A stretch of 64,000 nucleotides of DNA, taken from contig NZ_CP110257.1 of assembly GCF_026013905.1 (NCBI RefSeq), positions 2,750,001 through 2,814,000 of the forward strand, read 5' to 3'. The position numbers were made by a program, and so were the translations under genes. Below the pieces are notes generated by a model that did not search any database, was not told the DNA's origin, and worked only from the letters and a program-made list of their open reading frames with translations. This stretch comes from Schlegelella aquatica. GTDB lineage: Bacteria; Pseudomonadota; Gammaproteobacteria; Burkholderiales; Burkholderiaceae_C. Below, one piece after another: positions 17,321 to 25,939 of the stretch; the first letter of the stretch is position 1, and the number at the start of each line of letters is the position of its first letter.

Positions 17321-17967
17321 AGCACGGCCTCGCTCGCCCCCGGGGGCTGCTCCCGGTCGCAGCCGTGCTGCACGCGCTCGCACTGTCGGCCTGCACTGCC
17401 CGCGACGGGGACCCCGCGGATCGCATCGCACGCACGCAGTTTCCAGGGCAGGTGAGCGCCGGCGGCGGCACCAGCGGGGAGGTCGAAGCGAGGCGTCGCG
17501 GCGGCGGCCCGAACGCGCCGGGGCCCAGCGGCACGCCCGGCATCCCCCACGGGGCCGAAGGCAACACCGGCGGCACGGCCATGGGCGGCACATCCCCCGC
17601 CGGCTCGCAGATCGGCGGCACCGGCGGCGGGCCGCAGCCCGCGGCCCAGGGCGGCAGCGCCCCACTGCGCGCCGGCGCGGCATCGGCCCCTGCCTCCCCC
17701 GTCTCCGGTCCACCGGTCGCTGCCTCCGCTGCCGCGGCCACCGACCAGCAGGCGCAGGCCGAGCAAGAGAGGCAGCAGCTCGAGCAGGCGATGGAGCGCA
17801 TCGCCGCGCGCTGGCGCGCCCGCCCGGGGCCCGAGGCCGCCCCCGCCGACGCCCCACCGCCGGCCCCGGCCACCGCGCCACTGCGCAGCGAGAAGCTCGG
17901 TACCGCCCCGGTCAGCGAGGACGTCAAGGACGCCTCGTTGAAACGCTGGCCCCGACCGATGCCCTAG
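17317..17967 (+). CDS. Gly/Pro/Ala-rich putative lipoprotein at the end of the fdh operon
   Basis: The 216-residue product starts with a signal-like segment ending ALSAC (possible lipobox). A low-complexity region follows, with repeated GGT and GTGG elements at about residues 47-115, then a glutamine/glutamate-rich helix (DQQAQAEQERQQLEQAMERI) and a proline-rich tail. No family is recognised. Its ATG overlaps the fdhC stop (ATGA), which supports real translation. It may be a disordered periplasmic companion. Low complexity makes homology searches unreliable. Confidence 0.6.
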   Translation: MKHGLARPRGLLPVAAVLHALALSACTARDGDPADRIARTQFPGQVSAGGGTSGEVEARRRGGGPNAPGPSGTPGIPHGAEGNTGGTAMGGTSPAGSQIGGTGGGPQPAAQGGSAPLRAGAASAPASPVSGPPVAASAAAATDQQAQAEQERQQLEQAMERIAARWRARPGPEAAPADAPPPAPATAPLRSEKLGTAPVSEDVKDASLKRWPRPMP

Positions 17968-18047
17968 CGCCCCGGCGCGCACCCGGGGCGCGGCTGCCCG
18001 CATGGCGGCCGGGGGGCGCCGGTGACGGGCGCGCGGCGGCGAGCGCC

Positions 18048-18053
18048 TACACT
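18048..18053 (+). promoter_or_regulatory. Possible -10 element of psd
   Basis: TACACT lies 29 bases before the psd GTG in the 115-base gap after the fdh operon. No convincing -35 is visible at the right distance, so this is tentative. Confidence 0.3.
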
Positions 18054-18082
18054 TCGCATCTTCGTCAGCCGCTCGAGACTCC

Positions 18083-18952
18083 GTGCCCGATCTCTTCGTC
18101 CTCAGCCAGTACGTCTTGCCCAAGCGGGCTCTCACCGTCCTCATGGGCGCGCTCGCCCGTGCCCGTGGCGGCGCTCTCACGACCGCCGTGATCCGCTGGT
18201 TCGTGCGTCATTACGGCGTGGACATGGGCGAGGCGGCCGACCCGGATGTCGCCAGCTACCAGACGTTCAACGACTTCTTCACCCGCGCGCTCAAGCCGGG
18301 CGCACGACCGGTGGCCAACGCAGATCTCATCTGCCCGATCGACGGCGCCGTGAGCCAGTTCGGCCGCATCGAGCGCGACCAGATCTTCCAGGCCAAGGGG
18401 CACCGCTACACGACCACCGCGTTGCTCGCCGGCGATGCCGCGCTGGCACGCGATTTCGAGGACGGCGAGTTCGCCACGTTGTACTTGAGCCCGAAGGACT
18501 ACCACCGCATCCACATGCCGTGCGACGGGCGTCTGCGGCAGATGGTGTACGTGCCGGGCGAGCTGTTTTCGGTCAATCCGGCCACCGCGCGCGGCGTGCC
18601 GGGCCTGTTCGCGCGCAACGAGCGCGTGGTGTGCCTGTTCGAGGGGCCGCGCGGGCCCTTCGCGATGGTCCTGGTGGGTGCCACCATCGTCGGCAGCATG
18701 GCCACCGTCTGGCACGGCGTCGTCAATCCGCCCCGCCGGCCCGACGTGTGCACCTGGCGCTACGACGACCGGCCCGTCGTGCTGCGTCGCGGCGAGGAAA
18801 TGGGGCGCTTCCTGCTGGGCTCGACCGTCGTGATGCTGTTCCCGAAGGACTGCATGCGCTTCAATGCCGGCTGGGCCCCCGAGCGCCCGGTGCGCATGGG
18901 CGAGGCGATGGCCTCTTACCTCACGCCCGGCCCGACGGCCTTGCCGGCCTGA
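18083..18952 (+). CDS. psd: Phosphatidylserine decarboxylase proenzyme
   Basis: The 289-residue proenzyme starts at a GTG. It shows YQTFNDFFTRALKPGARP, CPIDGAVSQFG, YLSPKDYHRIHMP (catalytic Asp-His region) and the self-cleavage motif LGST near the C-terminus, where the Ser becomes the pyruvoyl group. It converts phosphatidylserine to phosphatidylethanolamine at the inner membrane. It stands alone, 115 bases after the fdh operon, and converges with the rhodanese gene. Confidence 0.95.
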   Translation: MPDLFVLSQYVLPKRALTVLMGALARARGGALTTAVIRWFVRHYGVDMGEAADPDVASYQTFNDFFTRALKPGARPVANADLICPIDGAVSQFGRIERDQIFQAKGHRYTTTALLAGDAALARDFEDGEFATLYLSPKDYHRIHMPCDGRLRQMVYVPGELFSVNPATARGVPGLFARNERVVCLFEGPRGPFAMVLVGATIVGSMATVWHGVVNPPRRPDVCTWRYDDRPVVLRRGEEMGRFLLGSTVVMLFPKDCMRFNAGWAPERPVRMGEAMASYLTPGPTALPA

Positions 18953-19022
18953 GAGCCGGCCCGGCTCCGTTGGCAGGGTGGTGGCCCGGCCGGCCCACCT
19001 GCGGCGGCGGCGTGACCGGGCC

Positions 19023-19424
19023 CTAACCCTTCTTGGGCTTCTCGGCCACGGGCGCCCCCGCGGCTTTCCAGGCGGTGAAGCCGCCGTCGATGTGGGCCAC
19101 CTTCGGCAGGCCCATGTCCTGCAGCGTCTTGGTCGCCAGCGCCGAACGCCAACCCGCCGCACAGAACAGGATGAACTCCTTGTCTTCGGCGAACACCGGC
19201 CGGTGGTACGGCGATTCCGGGTCGACCCAGAACTCGAGCATGCCGCGCGGCGCGTGCACGGCGCCCGGAATGACGCCGTCGCGCTCCAGCTCGCGCACGT
19301 CGCGCACGTCGACGAACTGCACCGACGGGTCGTCCAGCCGGGCCCGTGCCTCCTCGACGCTGTAGGTCTTCACCTGCGCCATCGCCTCGTCCACCAAGGC
19401 GCGAAAGCCTTTCTTCAGTGCCAT
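19023..19424 (-). CDS. Single-domain rhodanese-like protein
   Basis: The 133-residue protein is one rhodanese domain: FVDVRDVRELERDGVIPGAVHAPRG, then the active-site loop CAAGWRS with its cysteine intact, and VAHIDGGFTAWKAAG. It can carry persulfide sulfur, but acceptor and role are unknown. It has an AGGTGGAGA ribosome site and lies 15 bases after the isomerase-like gene, in the same direction. Confidence 0.88.
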   Translation of the reverse strand: MALKKGFRALVDEAMAQVKTYSVEEARARLDDPSVQFVDVRDVRELERDGVIPGAVHAPRGMLEFWVDPESPYHRPVFAEDKEFILFCAAGWRSALATKTLQDMGLPKVAHIDGGFTAWKAAGAPVAEKPKKG

Positions 19425-19439
19425 CTCTCCACCTCCCGA

Positions 19440-20060
19440 TCAGAACGGACCTTGCGAGAGCCACCGCTCGATCTGCGCCTTGCGATCGTTGCCCCAGAAC
19501 GGCTCGCCGTCGACGAAGAAGAAGGGCGCGCCGAACACCCCCGCGGCCACCGCCGCTTCGTTGACCCGCTTCAGGCGCTCCTTCCACACGGGATCGTTCC
19601 ACACGGCCTGCGCCTCCCCCTCGCCCAACCCGAACTCGGTGGCGAGCGTGGAGAGGGCCTGGGCGTCCGACAAGTCCACGCCGCGAGCGAAGTACGCGCG
19701 AAAGCACGCCCTCGCCCACGGGATCGCGCGCTCGGGCCGCGTCTCGTGGAGCCACCAGTACACCCGGGCCGCGTTCTGCGTCGGGATGGGGAAAGGCTCG
19801 GGCTGGGTGTAGGGCACGCCCTCCATGCGTGCCGAGCGCGCGAAGTCGCGCAGCACGTACTCCCGCTTGAGCGGGTGATTCACCGGGGGCTTCAGTTCGG
19901 CCGCCTGGAACGCCACGCCGAGCAGCATCGCGTGCCACCGCACGGTGCGGCCATGGCGCGCGGCCACGGCCTCGATCCACTCGGAGGCGATGTACGAGTA
20001 GGGCGACGAGAAGTCGAAGTAGAAGTCTATGGGCTGCTGCATGGCGGGGGGACTGTTCAT
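19440..20060 (-). CDS. 2-hydroxychromene-2-carboxylate isomerase-like (DsbA-fold) protein
   Basis: The roughly 206-residue protein has the HCCA isomerase/kappa-GST pattern: IDFYFDFSSPYSYIASEWIE at the start and FGAPFFFVDGEPFWGNDR at the end. The serine in the SSPYSY stretch replaces the DsbA CxxC, as in glutathione-dependent isomerases of aromatic degradation. No other aromatic-degradation gene is here, so the substrate is open. The start is ATG 20060 or ATG 20042. It begins 18 bases after the TRAP permease and probably belongs to that transcript. Confidence 0.85.
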   Translation of the reverse strand: MNSPPAMQQPIDFYFDFSSPYSYIASEWIEAVAARHGRTVRWHAMLLGVAFQAAELKPPVNHPLKREYVLRDFARSARMEGVPYTQPEPFPIPTQNAARVYWWLHETRPERAIPWARACFRAYFARGVDLSDAQALSTLATEFGLGEGEAQAVWNDPVWKERLKRVNEAAVAAGVFGAPFFFVDGEPFWGNDRKAQIERWLSQGPF

Positions 20061-20077
20061 GCGTCGAACACCGATGC

Positions 20078-22033
20078 CTACTTGTACAACAACTCCGGCA
20101 GCCACAGGCCGATGCCCGGGAAGGCATACAGCAGCAGGATGGCCAGGATCTGGATGCCCATGAAGGGCAACATGCCGGCGAAGATCTGATTCAGCGACAC
20201 GTGCGGCGGGCTCACCCCCTTCAGGTAGAAGGCCGCCATCGCCACCGGCGGGCTCAGGAAGGCGGTCTGGAGGTTGAGCGCGACGAGCAGTCCGAAGAAC
20301 AGCGGATCGACGCCGAAGTTGTCCAGCAGCGGCACGAAGATCGGCATGAAGATCACGATGATCTCGGTCCATTCCAGCGGCCAACCGAGGATGAAGATGA
20401 TCACCTGGCTGAGCACGAGGAACTCGAGCTTCGTCAGGTTCAATCCCAGCACCCAGCGTTCGACCAGTTCCTGCCCGCCCAGCAGTGCGAACGCCGACGA
20501 GAAGATCGCCGAGCCGACGAACAGCCAGCACACCATCGCGCTCGTCTTCGCGGTGAGGAACACGCTTTCCTTGACCACCGTGAAGTTGAGCTGCCGGTAC
20601 GCCGCGGCCAGCAGGAAGCCCCCGAAGGCCCCCACCGCGGCCGCCTCCGTCGGCGTGGCCAGGCCGAAGACGATCGAGCCCAGCACCGCCATGATGAGGA
20701 TGACGAGCGGAAAGAAGCTCGACAGCAGCATCTTGAAGATCTCGAGCCGCGTGAAGCTGAGCAGCGCGTAGTAGGCGATGAGCGCCACCGCCCCCGCTGC
20801 CACGCCGATCCAGTAGCCCGGGGGCACCTGGAGTCGCGCCGCCTCACCGGCGCCGGCAGGTGCCGCCTCTGCCGGCCCCGCCGGGCCCGTCGCGGCGCCC
20901 GAGGGCTGCCCGGCCTGCGGTGCCGCGGCAGCCTCGCTCGCTTCGCTGCCCGGCGGCTCGGCCAGTCCGTCGGCGCCCGGCTCTTGGAGGCCCTCGGCCG
21001 GGGGCTCCGCCACGCCGCCGTCCGCGTCCCCCGCGGGCTCGGCTGCGTCGCCGCCCATCTGCTGCAACCCGGGGATCACCTCCTCCGTCACCGGACGCGT
21101 CACCCGCTCATAGCTCCACAGGGCGGCCGCGGCGAACACGAGGGCCGGCAGCAACGCGACGAACAGCTGGCGCAGCAGGTAGCCCGCCGGCACTCCATGG
21201 TTGCGCCGGCCCTTGAGCGCAGCGAGCAAGGCAGGCAGCGCGCGCCGCTGGCCCTCGGCGCCGGCGCGCTCCAGCGGCTCGGGCAACGGCACCCGCCGCT
21301 GCTCGGCCGTGAGCGGCGGCGCCAGCGAGGGCTTCAGCTTGGCCAGCAGGATCACGTACAGGATGTAAAGCCCAGCCAGCATCAGCCCCGGGAAGAAGGC
21401 GCCCGCATAGAGCTTGACCACCGAGACGCCCGCCGTGGCGCCATAGACGATCAACAGCACCGACGGCGGGATCAGGATGCCCAGGCACCCTCCGGCGGTG
21501 ATGCAGCCGGCGGACAGCGGCACGCTGTAGCCGCCGCGCAGCATGGCGGGCAGCGCCAGCAGGCCCATCAGCGTGACCACCGCACCGACGATGCCCGTAG
21601 CAGTGGCGAACACCGCGCAGGTGACCAGCGTGGCCACCGCGAGCGACCCAGGCACCCGTGCCAGCGAGAGGTGCAAGCTCTTGAACAGCTTTTCGATGAG
21701 GTTGGCCCGCTCGACCAGGTATCCCATGAAGACGAACAACGGGATCGAGATCAGCACGTCGTTGGCCATGGTCTTGTACGTGGCCTGCACCATCAGGTCC
21801 AGCGTCCGGTGCCAGTCCCGCTCGTACGCCAGCCACGTGAACAGCACGCCCATGCCCATCAGCGTGAAGGCCGTGGGAAAGCCCAGCATGATCGCGACGA
21901 CCACCAGCGACAGCATCAGCAGTCCGATGTGGCCGTTGGTGATGACCGGCGCCGACAGCAGCATGTAGAGCGCTCCGGCCACGATGATGGCCATCAACGT
22001 GAAGCCGAACCACAGTTCCTTCCTGAGCTTCAT
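20078..22033 (-). CDS. dctM: TRAP transporter large permease (DctM family) with a long internal insert
   Basis: The 651-residue inner-membrane protein has DctM features: GGCLGILIPPSVLLIVYG, IVFGLATPTEAAAVGAFGG and LQTAFLSPPVAMAAFYLKG. It is the ion-coupled transport channel. Between the two halves, at about residues 240-410, lies an insert with one or two hydrophobic segments and a Pro/Glu/Ala/Gly-rich stretch with no obvious fold. Usual DctM proteins have about 430 residues. The start overlaps the dctQ stop by four bases. Together with DctP it resembles the FcbT-type systems for organic acids. Confidence 0.92.
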   Translation of the reverse strand: MKLRKELWFGFTLMAIIVAGALYMLLSAPVITNGHIGLLMLSLVVVAIMLGFPTAFTLMGMGVLFTWLAYERDWHRTLDLMVQATYKTMANDVLISIPLFVFMGYLVERANLIEKLFKSLHLSLARVPGSLAVATLVTCAVFATATGIVGAVVTLMGLLALPAMLRGGYSVPLSAGCITAGGCLGILIPPSVLLIVYGATAGVSVVKLYAGAFFPGLMLAGLYILYVILLAKLKPSLAPPLTAEQRRVPLPEPLERAGAEGQRRALPALLAALKGRRNHGVPAGYLLRQLFVALLPALVFAAAALWSYERVTRPVTEEVIPGLQQMGGDAAEPAGDADGGVAEPPAEGLQEPGADGLAEPPGSEASEAAAAPQAGQPSGAATGPAGPAEAAPAGAGEAARLQVPPGYWIGVAAGAVALIAYYALLSFTRLEIFKMLLSSFFPLVILIMAVLGSIVFGLATPTEAAAVGAFGGFLLAAAYRQLNFTVVKESVFLTAKTSAMVCWLFVGSAIFSSAFALLGGQELVERWVLGLNLTKLEFLVLSQVIIFILGWPLEWTEIIVIFMPIFVPLLDNFGVDPLFFGLLVALNLQTAFLSPPVAMAAFYLKGVSPPHVSLNQIFAGMLPFMGIQILAILLLYAFPGIGLWLPELLYK

Positions 22034-22647
22034 GCGCGGCCACCTTCGCGTGCAGGTCCCCCGGCCAGCGGGTCGTTGTCGTCATCCACGTGCACCATCT
22101 CCTTGAGCTTGTCTACGTCCACCTCCTCGACGTCCTCCTCGCGGGAGGGCCACTGCCCGCGCTGCAGGCAGATCACGCACCGAACGATCTCCACCAGCCC
22201 CTGCAGCAGCAGCACTGCGCCGGAGAAGGGAATCACGAACTTGAACGGATACAGCGGCAGCGGTTCGGCATTGAAAGTCGTCTCGCGGATCGCGAAGGAC
22301 TCCTGCGCGAACGTCCAGCCGGCCCAGGTCATCGCGAACACCCCCGGCAGAAAGAACACGATGTAGAGCACGAGGTCGATGGCGGCCTGCGTGCGGGGGC
22401 GGAAGAACCCATACAGCACGTCACCCCGCACGTGCCCGTTCTTGGACAAGGTGTAGGCGCCGGCGGCCATGAAGAGCAGACCGTAGAGCATGATCTGCGC
22501 GTCAAGCATCCAGCCATGCGGGCGGTTGAGCGCGTAGCGGGAGAACACCTCCCACGTCACCATCACCGTCAGCACCACGACCGACCATGCGGTGGCCTTG
22601 CCTATCCATGTGGACAGGCGGTCCACCGCCAGTAGCATCTTCTGCAT
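22030..22647 (-). CDS. dctQ: TRAP transporter small permease (DctQ family)
   Basis: The 205-residue protein has about four membrane helices (WSVVVLTVMVTWEVFSRYAL, AQIMLYGLLFMAAGAYTL, DLVLYIVFFLPGVF, PFSGAVLLLQGLVEIVRCV) and the DctQ element LSKNGHVRGDVLY. The acidic C-terminal tail is cytoplasmic by prediction. It pairs with DctM. I chose the ATG at 22647; a longer frame upstream runs through the dctP terminator hairpin and is not credible. Confidence 0.9.
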   Translation of the reverse strand: MQKMLLAVDRLSTWIGKATAWSVVVLTVMVTWEVFSRYALNRPHGWMLDAQIMLYGLLFMAAGAYTLSKNGHVRGDVLYGFFRPRTQAAIDLVLYIVFFLPGVFAMTWAGWTFAQESFAIRETTFNAEPLPLYPFKFVIPFSGAVLLLQGLVEIVRCVICLQRGQWPSREEDVEEVDVDKLKEMVHVDDDNDPLAGGPAREGGRA

Positions 22648-22674
22648 CTCGCTAGCTCCGACCTTCGTCGAGAC

Positions 22675-22701
22675 AAAAAGAAGGCGCCCCGGGGCGCCTT
22701 C
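22675..22701 (-). terminator. Rho-independent terminator between dctP and dctQ
   Basis: Bases 22680-22701 form a perfect self-complementary hairpin with arms GAAGGCGCCCC and GGGGCGCCTTC. On the minus strand it is followed by TTTTT (22679-22675). It lies 24 bases after the dctP stop and 28 bases before the dctQ ATG, so it should reduce permease expression relative to binding protein. Confidence 0.85.
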
Positions 22702-22724
22702 GCAGCCGGGCAGGCGGCCCGGCC

Positions 22725-23864
22725 TCAGCCCTTCTTCGCGCCGCGACCGAAGTAGCGGTTGTAGGCCATGTTGAAATCGACCATGTAGTCGTTCTGCCAC
22801 TGCTTGGCGCGCTGCGCGAAGGCCCGCTGCGAATCGAGCACCTTCTTGAACAGCGGGTTCTCGGCGCTCTTTCTTTCCATGATCTTGTCCCAGGTGTCCA
22901 GCTGCGCCCGCAGCACGCTGTCGGGTGTCTTGTAGAACTTGACCCCGGCCTTCTTCAGCTCGATGTAGTCCTGCGAGTTGCGCTCGATGGCCTTCCAGCT
23001 CATGTCGGCGCTGGCCGCCTGCACCGCGTAGTCGATGATGGCGCGCAACTCGGCCGGCAAGGCCGTGTACTTGCCCTTGTTGAAGAGCACCTCGAACTGC
23101 TCGCCCGACTGATGGAAGCTCTGCAGCATGCAGACCTTGGCCACATCCGGGAAGCCGAGCACGCGGTCGCTCGAGGCGTTGTTGAACTCCGCCCCGTCGA
23201 TGAGGCCGCGGTCGAGCGCGGGCACGATCTCACCCCCCGGCAGCGGGTTCACGGCGGCGCCCATGTCGGTGTACATGTCCACCGCCAGGCCCACGGTGCG
23301 GAACTTCAGGCCCTTGATGTCCTCGGGCTTGGCGATGGGCTTCTTGAACCAGCCGAACGGCTGCGTGGGCATCGGCCCGTACAGGAACGAGACCACGTCC
23401 ATGTTGATGGCCTTGTAGATCTCTTCGAGCAAGGCCTTGCCGCCGCCGTAGTAGTGCCAGGCGAGCACCATGTTCGGGTCCATGCCGAACGCCGGGCCGG
23501 AGCCCCACAGCGCGAGCGCCGAGTTCTTGCCGTAGTGGTACGCGACGACCCCGTGGCCGCCATCCAGCGTGCCCTTGTTGACCGCCTCCAGCAGCTGGAA
23601 GGCCGGCACCACGGCGCCCGCAGGCAGCACCTCGATCTTGAGCCGCCCGCCCGCCATGTCGTTGACCTTCTTGGCGAAGTCGTTGGCGAACTCGTGGAAG
23701 ATGTCTTTCGCGGGCCACGTGCTCTGGAAGCGCAAGCTCACCGTCTGTGCCGACGAAACCATCGGAAAGGCGGCCGCTCCCGCACCGACCGCACCGGCGG
23801 TCGCCTGCTTCAGAAAACTACGGCGCTGAGACGGCTTGGCCGCCTTGGAAGATGTCTTGCTCAC
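22725..23864 (-). CDS. dctP: TRAP transporter periplasmic substrate-binding protein (DctP family)
   Basis: The 379-residue protein starts at a GTG with GGAGA upstream. It has a Tat-type leader (QRRSFLKQATAGAVGAGAAA) and the long-form DctP body: RLKIEVLPAGAVVPAFQLLEAV, GLKFRTVGLAVDMYTDMGAAV and IDGAEFNNASSDRVLGF. It resembles TakP/FcbT1-type proteins that bind keto acids, lactate or aromatic acids. The ligand cannot be told from sequence. It is the first and probably most strongly expressed gene of the TRAP operon. Confidence 0.9.
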   Translation of the reverse strand: MSKTSSKAAKPSQRRSFLKQATAGAVGAGAAAFPMVSSAQTVSLRFQSTWPAKDIFHEFANDFAKKVNDMAGGRLKIEVLPAGAVVPAFQLLEAVNKGTLDGGHGVVAYHYGKNSALALWGSGPAFGMDPNMVLAWHYYGGGKALLEEIYKAINMDVVSFLYGPMPTQPFGWFKKPIAKPEDIKGLKFRTVGLAVDMYTDMGAAVNPLPGGEIVPALDRGLIDGAEFNNASSDRVLGFPDVAKVCMLQSFHQSGEQFEVLFNKGKYTALPAELRAIIDYAVQAASADMSWKAIERNSQDYIELKKAGVKFYKTPDSVLRAQLDTWDKIMERKSAENPLFKKVLDSQRAFAQRAKQWQNDYMVDFNMAYNRYFGRGAKKG

Positions 23865-24076
23865 GTGGGTCTCCTACTATGGTGTGCGAGAAGCTGCCCG
23901 CGGGCTCTTGCGTCCCGTCGGGTCCAGTCCATGCTAAACACCGGCCCCGGGCCGCGTGCTAGCGAAAAACCCGGGACCAAAGGAAACCCCGAGGCCTCGA
24001 AGGGCCTCTCAACTGAGAACGAGCTGAATACCCTGCCTCGCTTGTGCGCTGTGCGCAAGAAGCGCGAGGGCTGCGC

Positions 24077-25207
24077 TCAGGCCAGCGCCCGGCCGATGAG
24101 GATCTTCTGCACGTCGGAGGTGCCTTCGTAGATCTGCGTCACCCGCACGTCGCGGTAGATGCGCTCGACCGGGAAGTCGCTCACATAGCCGTAGCCGCCG
24201 TGGATCTGGATGGCATCGGAGCAGACGCGCTCGGCCATTTCGCTGGCGAAGAGCTTGGCCATCGCCGCTTCCTTCAGGCAGGGCTGACCGGCATCGCGCA
24301 AGGCGGCCGCGTGCCACACCATCTGGCGGGCCACCTCGATCTGCGTCGCCATCTCGGCGAGGCGGAACTGCACCGCCTGGTGCTCGAAGATGGGCTTGCC
24401 GAAGCTCTCGCGCTGCTTCGCGTAGGCCAGCGCCGCCTCGAACGCCGCACGGGCCATGCCCACGCTCTGCGCCGCGATCCCGATGCGCCCGCCTTCCAGG
24501 GCCGACAACGCGATGCGGTAGCCCTCGCCTTCCTCGCCCACGCGGTACTCGGCCGGGATGCGGCAGTTCTCGAACACGATCTGCGCCGTGTCGCTCGAAT
24601 GCTGGCCCATCTTGTCCTCCAGCCGGGCCACCTGGTAGCCGGGCGTGTCGGTGGGAACGATGAACGCGCTGATGCCCCTCTTGCCCGCGGCCTTGTCGGT
24701 GACCGCGATCACGATGGCCACCTGGCCGTTCTTGCCGCTGGTGATGAACTGCTTGACCCCGTTGAGGACGTAGTGATCGCCCTCGCGCTGGGCCGTCGTG
24801 CGCAAGGCCGACGCATCCGAGCCCACGTGGGGCTCGGTCAGGCAGAAGGCGCCGAGCAGCTCGCCCTGAGCGAGCGGTACGAGCCAACGGCGCTTCTGCA
24901 TCTCGCTGCCGTAGCGCAGCAGGATCGCGCACACCGGGCAGTTGTTGACGCTGACCGCCGTGCTCGTGCCGCCGTCGCCGGCCGCGATCTCCTCCAGCAC
25001 CAGGGCCAGCGTGACGTAGTCCAACCCCGCCCCGCCGTACTCGGCGGGCACGCACACGCCGTAGGTGCCGAGCGCCGCCAGCCCCCGGTGCACCTCCTTG
25101 GGGAAGTGGTGCTCCTTGTCCCAGCGGGCCGCGTGCGGCTTGATCTCGTCCTCCACGAACGCTCGCACGGCATCGCGGATCATGGTCTGGTCGGGGCTCA
25201 GCAGCAT
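24077..25207 (-). CDS. Short/branched-chain acyl-CoA dehydrogenase
   Basis: The 376-residue flavoenzyme has GAFCLTEPHVGSDASALRT (FAD-binding loop), IQIHGGYGYVSDFPVERIYRDVRV and the catalytic base Glu361 in QIYEGTSDVQK, the position used by butyryl-CoA and medium-chain enzymes but not isovaleryl-CoA dehydrogenase. It desaturates an acyl-CoA, passing electrons to ETF. Candidates are butyryl-, isobutyryl- or 2-methylbutyryl-CoA. It is last in a leftward run after the thiolase, MaoC and SDR genes; a 212-base gap separates it from dctP. Confidence 0.9.
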   Translation of the reverse strand: MLLSPDQTMIRDAVRAFVEDEIKPHAARWDKEHHFPKEVHRGLAALGTYGVCVPAEYGGAGLDYVTLALVLEEIAAGDGGTSTAVSVNNCPVCAILLRYGSEMQKRRWLVPLAQGELLGAFCLTEPHVGSDASALRTTAQREGDHYVLNGVKQFITSGKNGQVAIVIAVTDKAAGKRGISAFIVPTDTPGYQVARLEDKMGQHSSDTAQIVFENCRIPAEYRVGEEGEGYRIALSALEGGRIGIAAQSVGMARAAFEAALAYAKQRESFGKPIFEHQAVQFRLAEMATQIEVARQMVWHAAALRDAGQPCLKEAAMAKLFASEMAERVCSDAIQIHGGYGYVSDFPVERIYRDVRVTQIYEGTSDVQKILIGRALA

Positions 25208-25270
25208 GGGTACTCCTCGTCTCGCCGCGGGCGGTGCGTCCGGCCCGCAGCCGTGTTCACCTCGAAAACA

Positions 25271-25939
25271 TCACCAAGGGATGGCCGATCCATCGTGGTT
25301 GAGGAAGCGGCCGTTGTCTTGCGGGCCCAGCCTGGCCAGCAAGGCCCGCAGGTCGGCGGCACTGCGCTCGGGGGTCAGAGGCGCCGAGGGCCCGCCCATG
25401 TCGGTGGCCACCCAGCCGGGGTGCAATGCGACGCACACCGCCCCTTGCGGGCCGAGCACCAGCGACACGTCCTTCAATACCGAATTGAGCGCGGCCTTGG
25501 AAGCCCGGTAGAGCCAACCCGAGGTGCCGGTGCGCCCGCCGATCGACCCCATCACCGACGACAGCACCGCCACCTTCGCCCGCTGGGCCAGCAGCCCCTG
25601 CAACACCGGCAGGATGCGCATGGCGCCCAGCACGTTGGCGTGCATCACCAGGTCGAAGTCGTGCATGGACGGCGGCTCCAGCGCGGCCGTGCGAGGGCCG
25701 TAGAGCCCGGCGCAATAGACGACGACCTCGAAGCGCTCGCCGTCGATGCGCCAACCGAACCCCGCGGCGCTCGCGGCCTCGGTCACGTCGAGGGGCACGG
25801 CCTCGCAGCCGAGTTCGCCCAGTCTTGCGAGGCCGCGCTCGTCGCGCGCGGTGGCCACCACACGCCGGCCTTCCTCGCGGTACTGCCTCCCCAGCTCATA
25901 GCCGATGCCACGCGAGGCACCAATGAGCAGCACCGTCAC
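25271..25939 (-). CDS. Short-chain dehydrogenase/reductase
   Basis: The 222-residue SDR has the cofactor motif TVLLIGASRGIGYELG, a CAGLYGPR stretch in place of NNAG, Ser in LSSVMGSIGG, and the catalytic pair in LYRASKAALN. The C-terminal part is short. The start is GTG 25939, overlapping the upstream stop (GTGA), with AAGGAGG close by; a second GTG six bases later gives better spacing. Physiological substrate is unknown; a beta-oxidation-side role is suggested by neighbours. Confidence 0.85.
   Translation of the reverse strand: MTVLLIGASRGIGYELGRQYREEGRRVVATARDERGLARLGELGCEAVPLDVTEAASAAGFGWRIDGERFEVVVYCAGLYGPRTAALEPPSMHDFDLVMHANVLGAMRILPVLQGLLAQRAKVAVLSSVMGSIGGRTGTSGWLYRASKAALNSVLKDVSLVLGPQGAVCVALHPGWVATDMGGPSAPLTPERSAADLRALLARLGPQDNGRFLNHDGSAIPW

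Noticed and set aside
18953..18967. GAGCC/GGCTC hairpin after psd as a terminator
   Set aside because: Five-base stem, no U-tract; too weak to call.
24042..24060. CTTGTGCGC/GCGCAAG inverted repeat just after the acyl-CoA dehydrogenase gene
   Set aside because: Three-base loop with mismatches and no T-run; a second GAGGCC/GGCCTC hairpin at 23991-24008 has only a broken T-run. Neither is strong enough to annotate.
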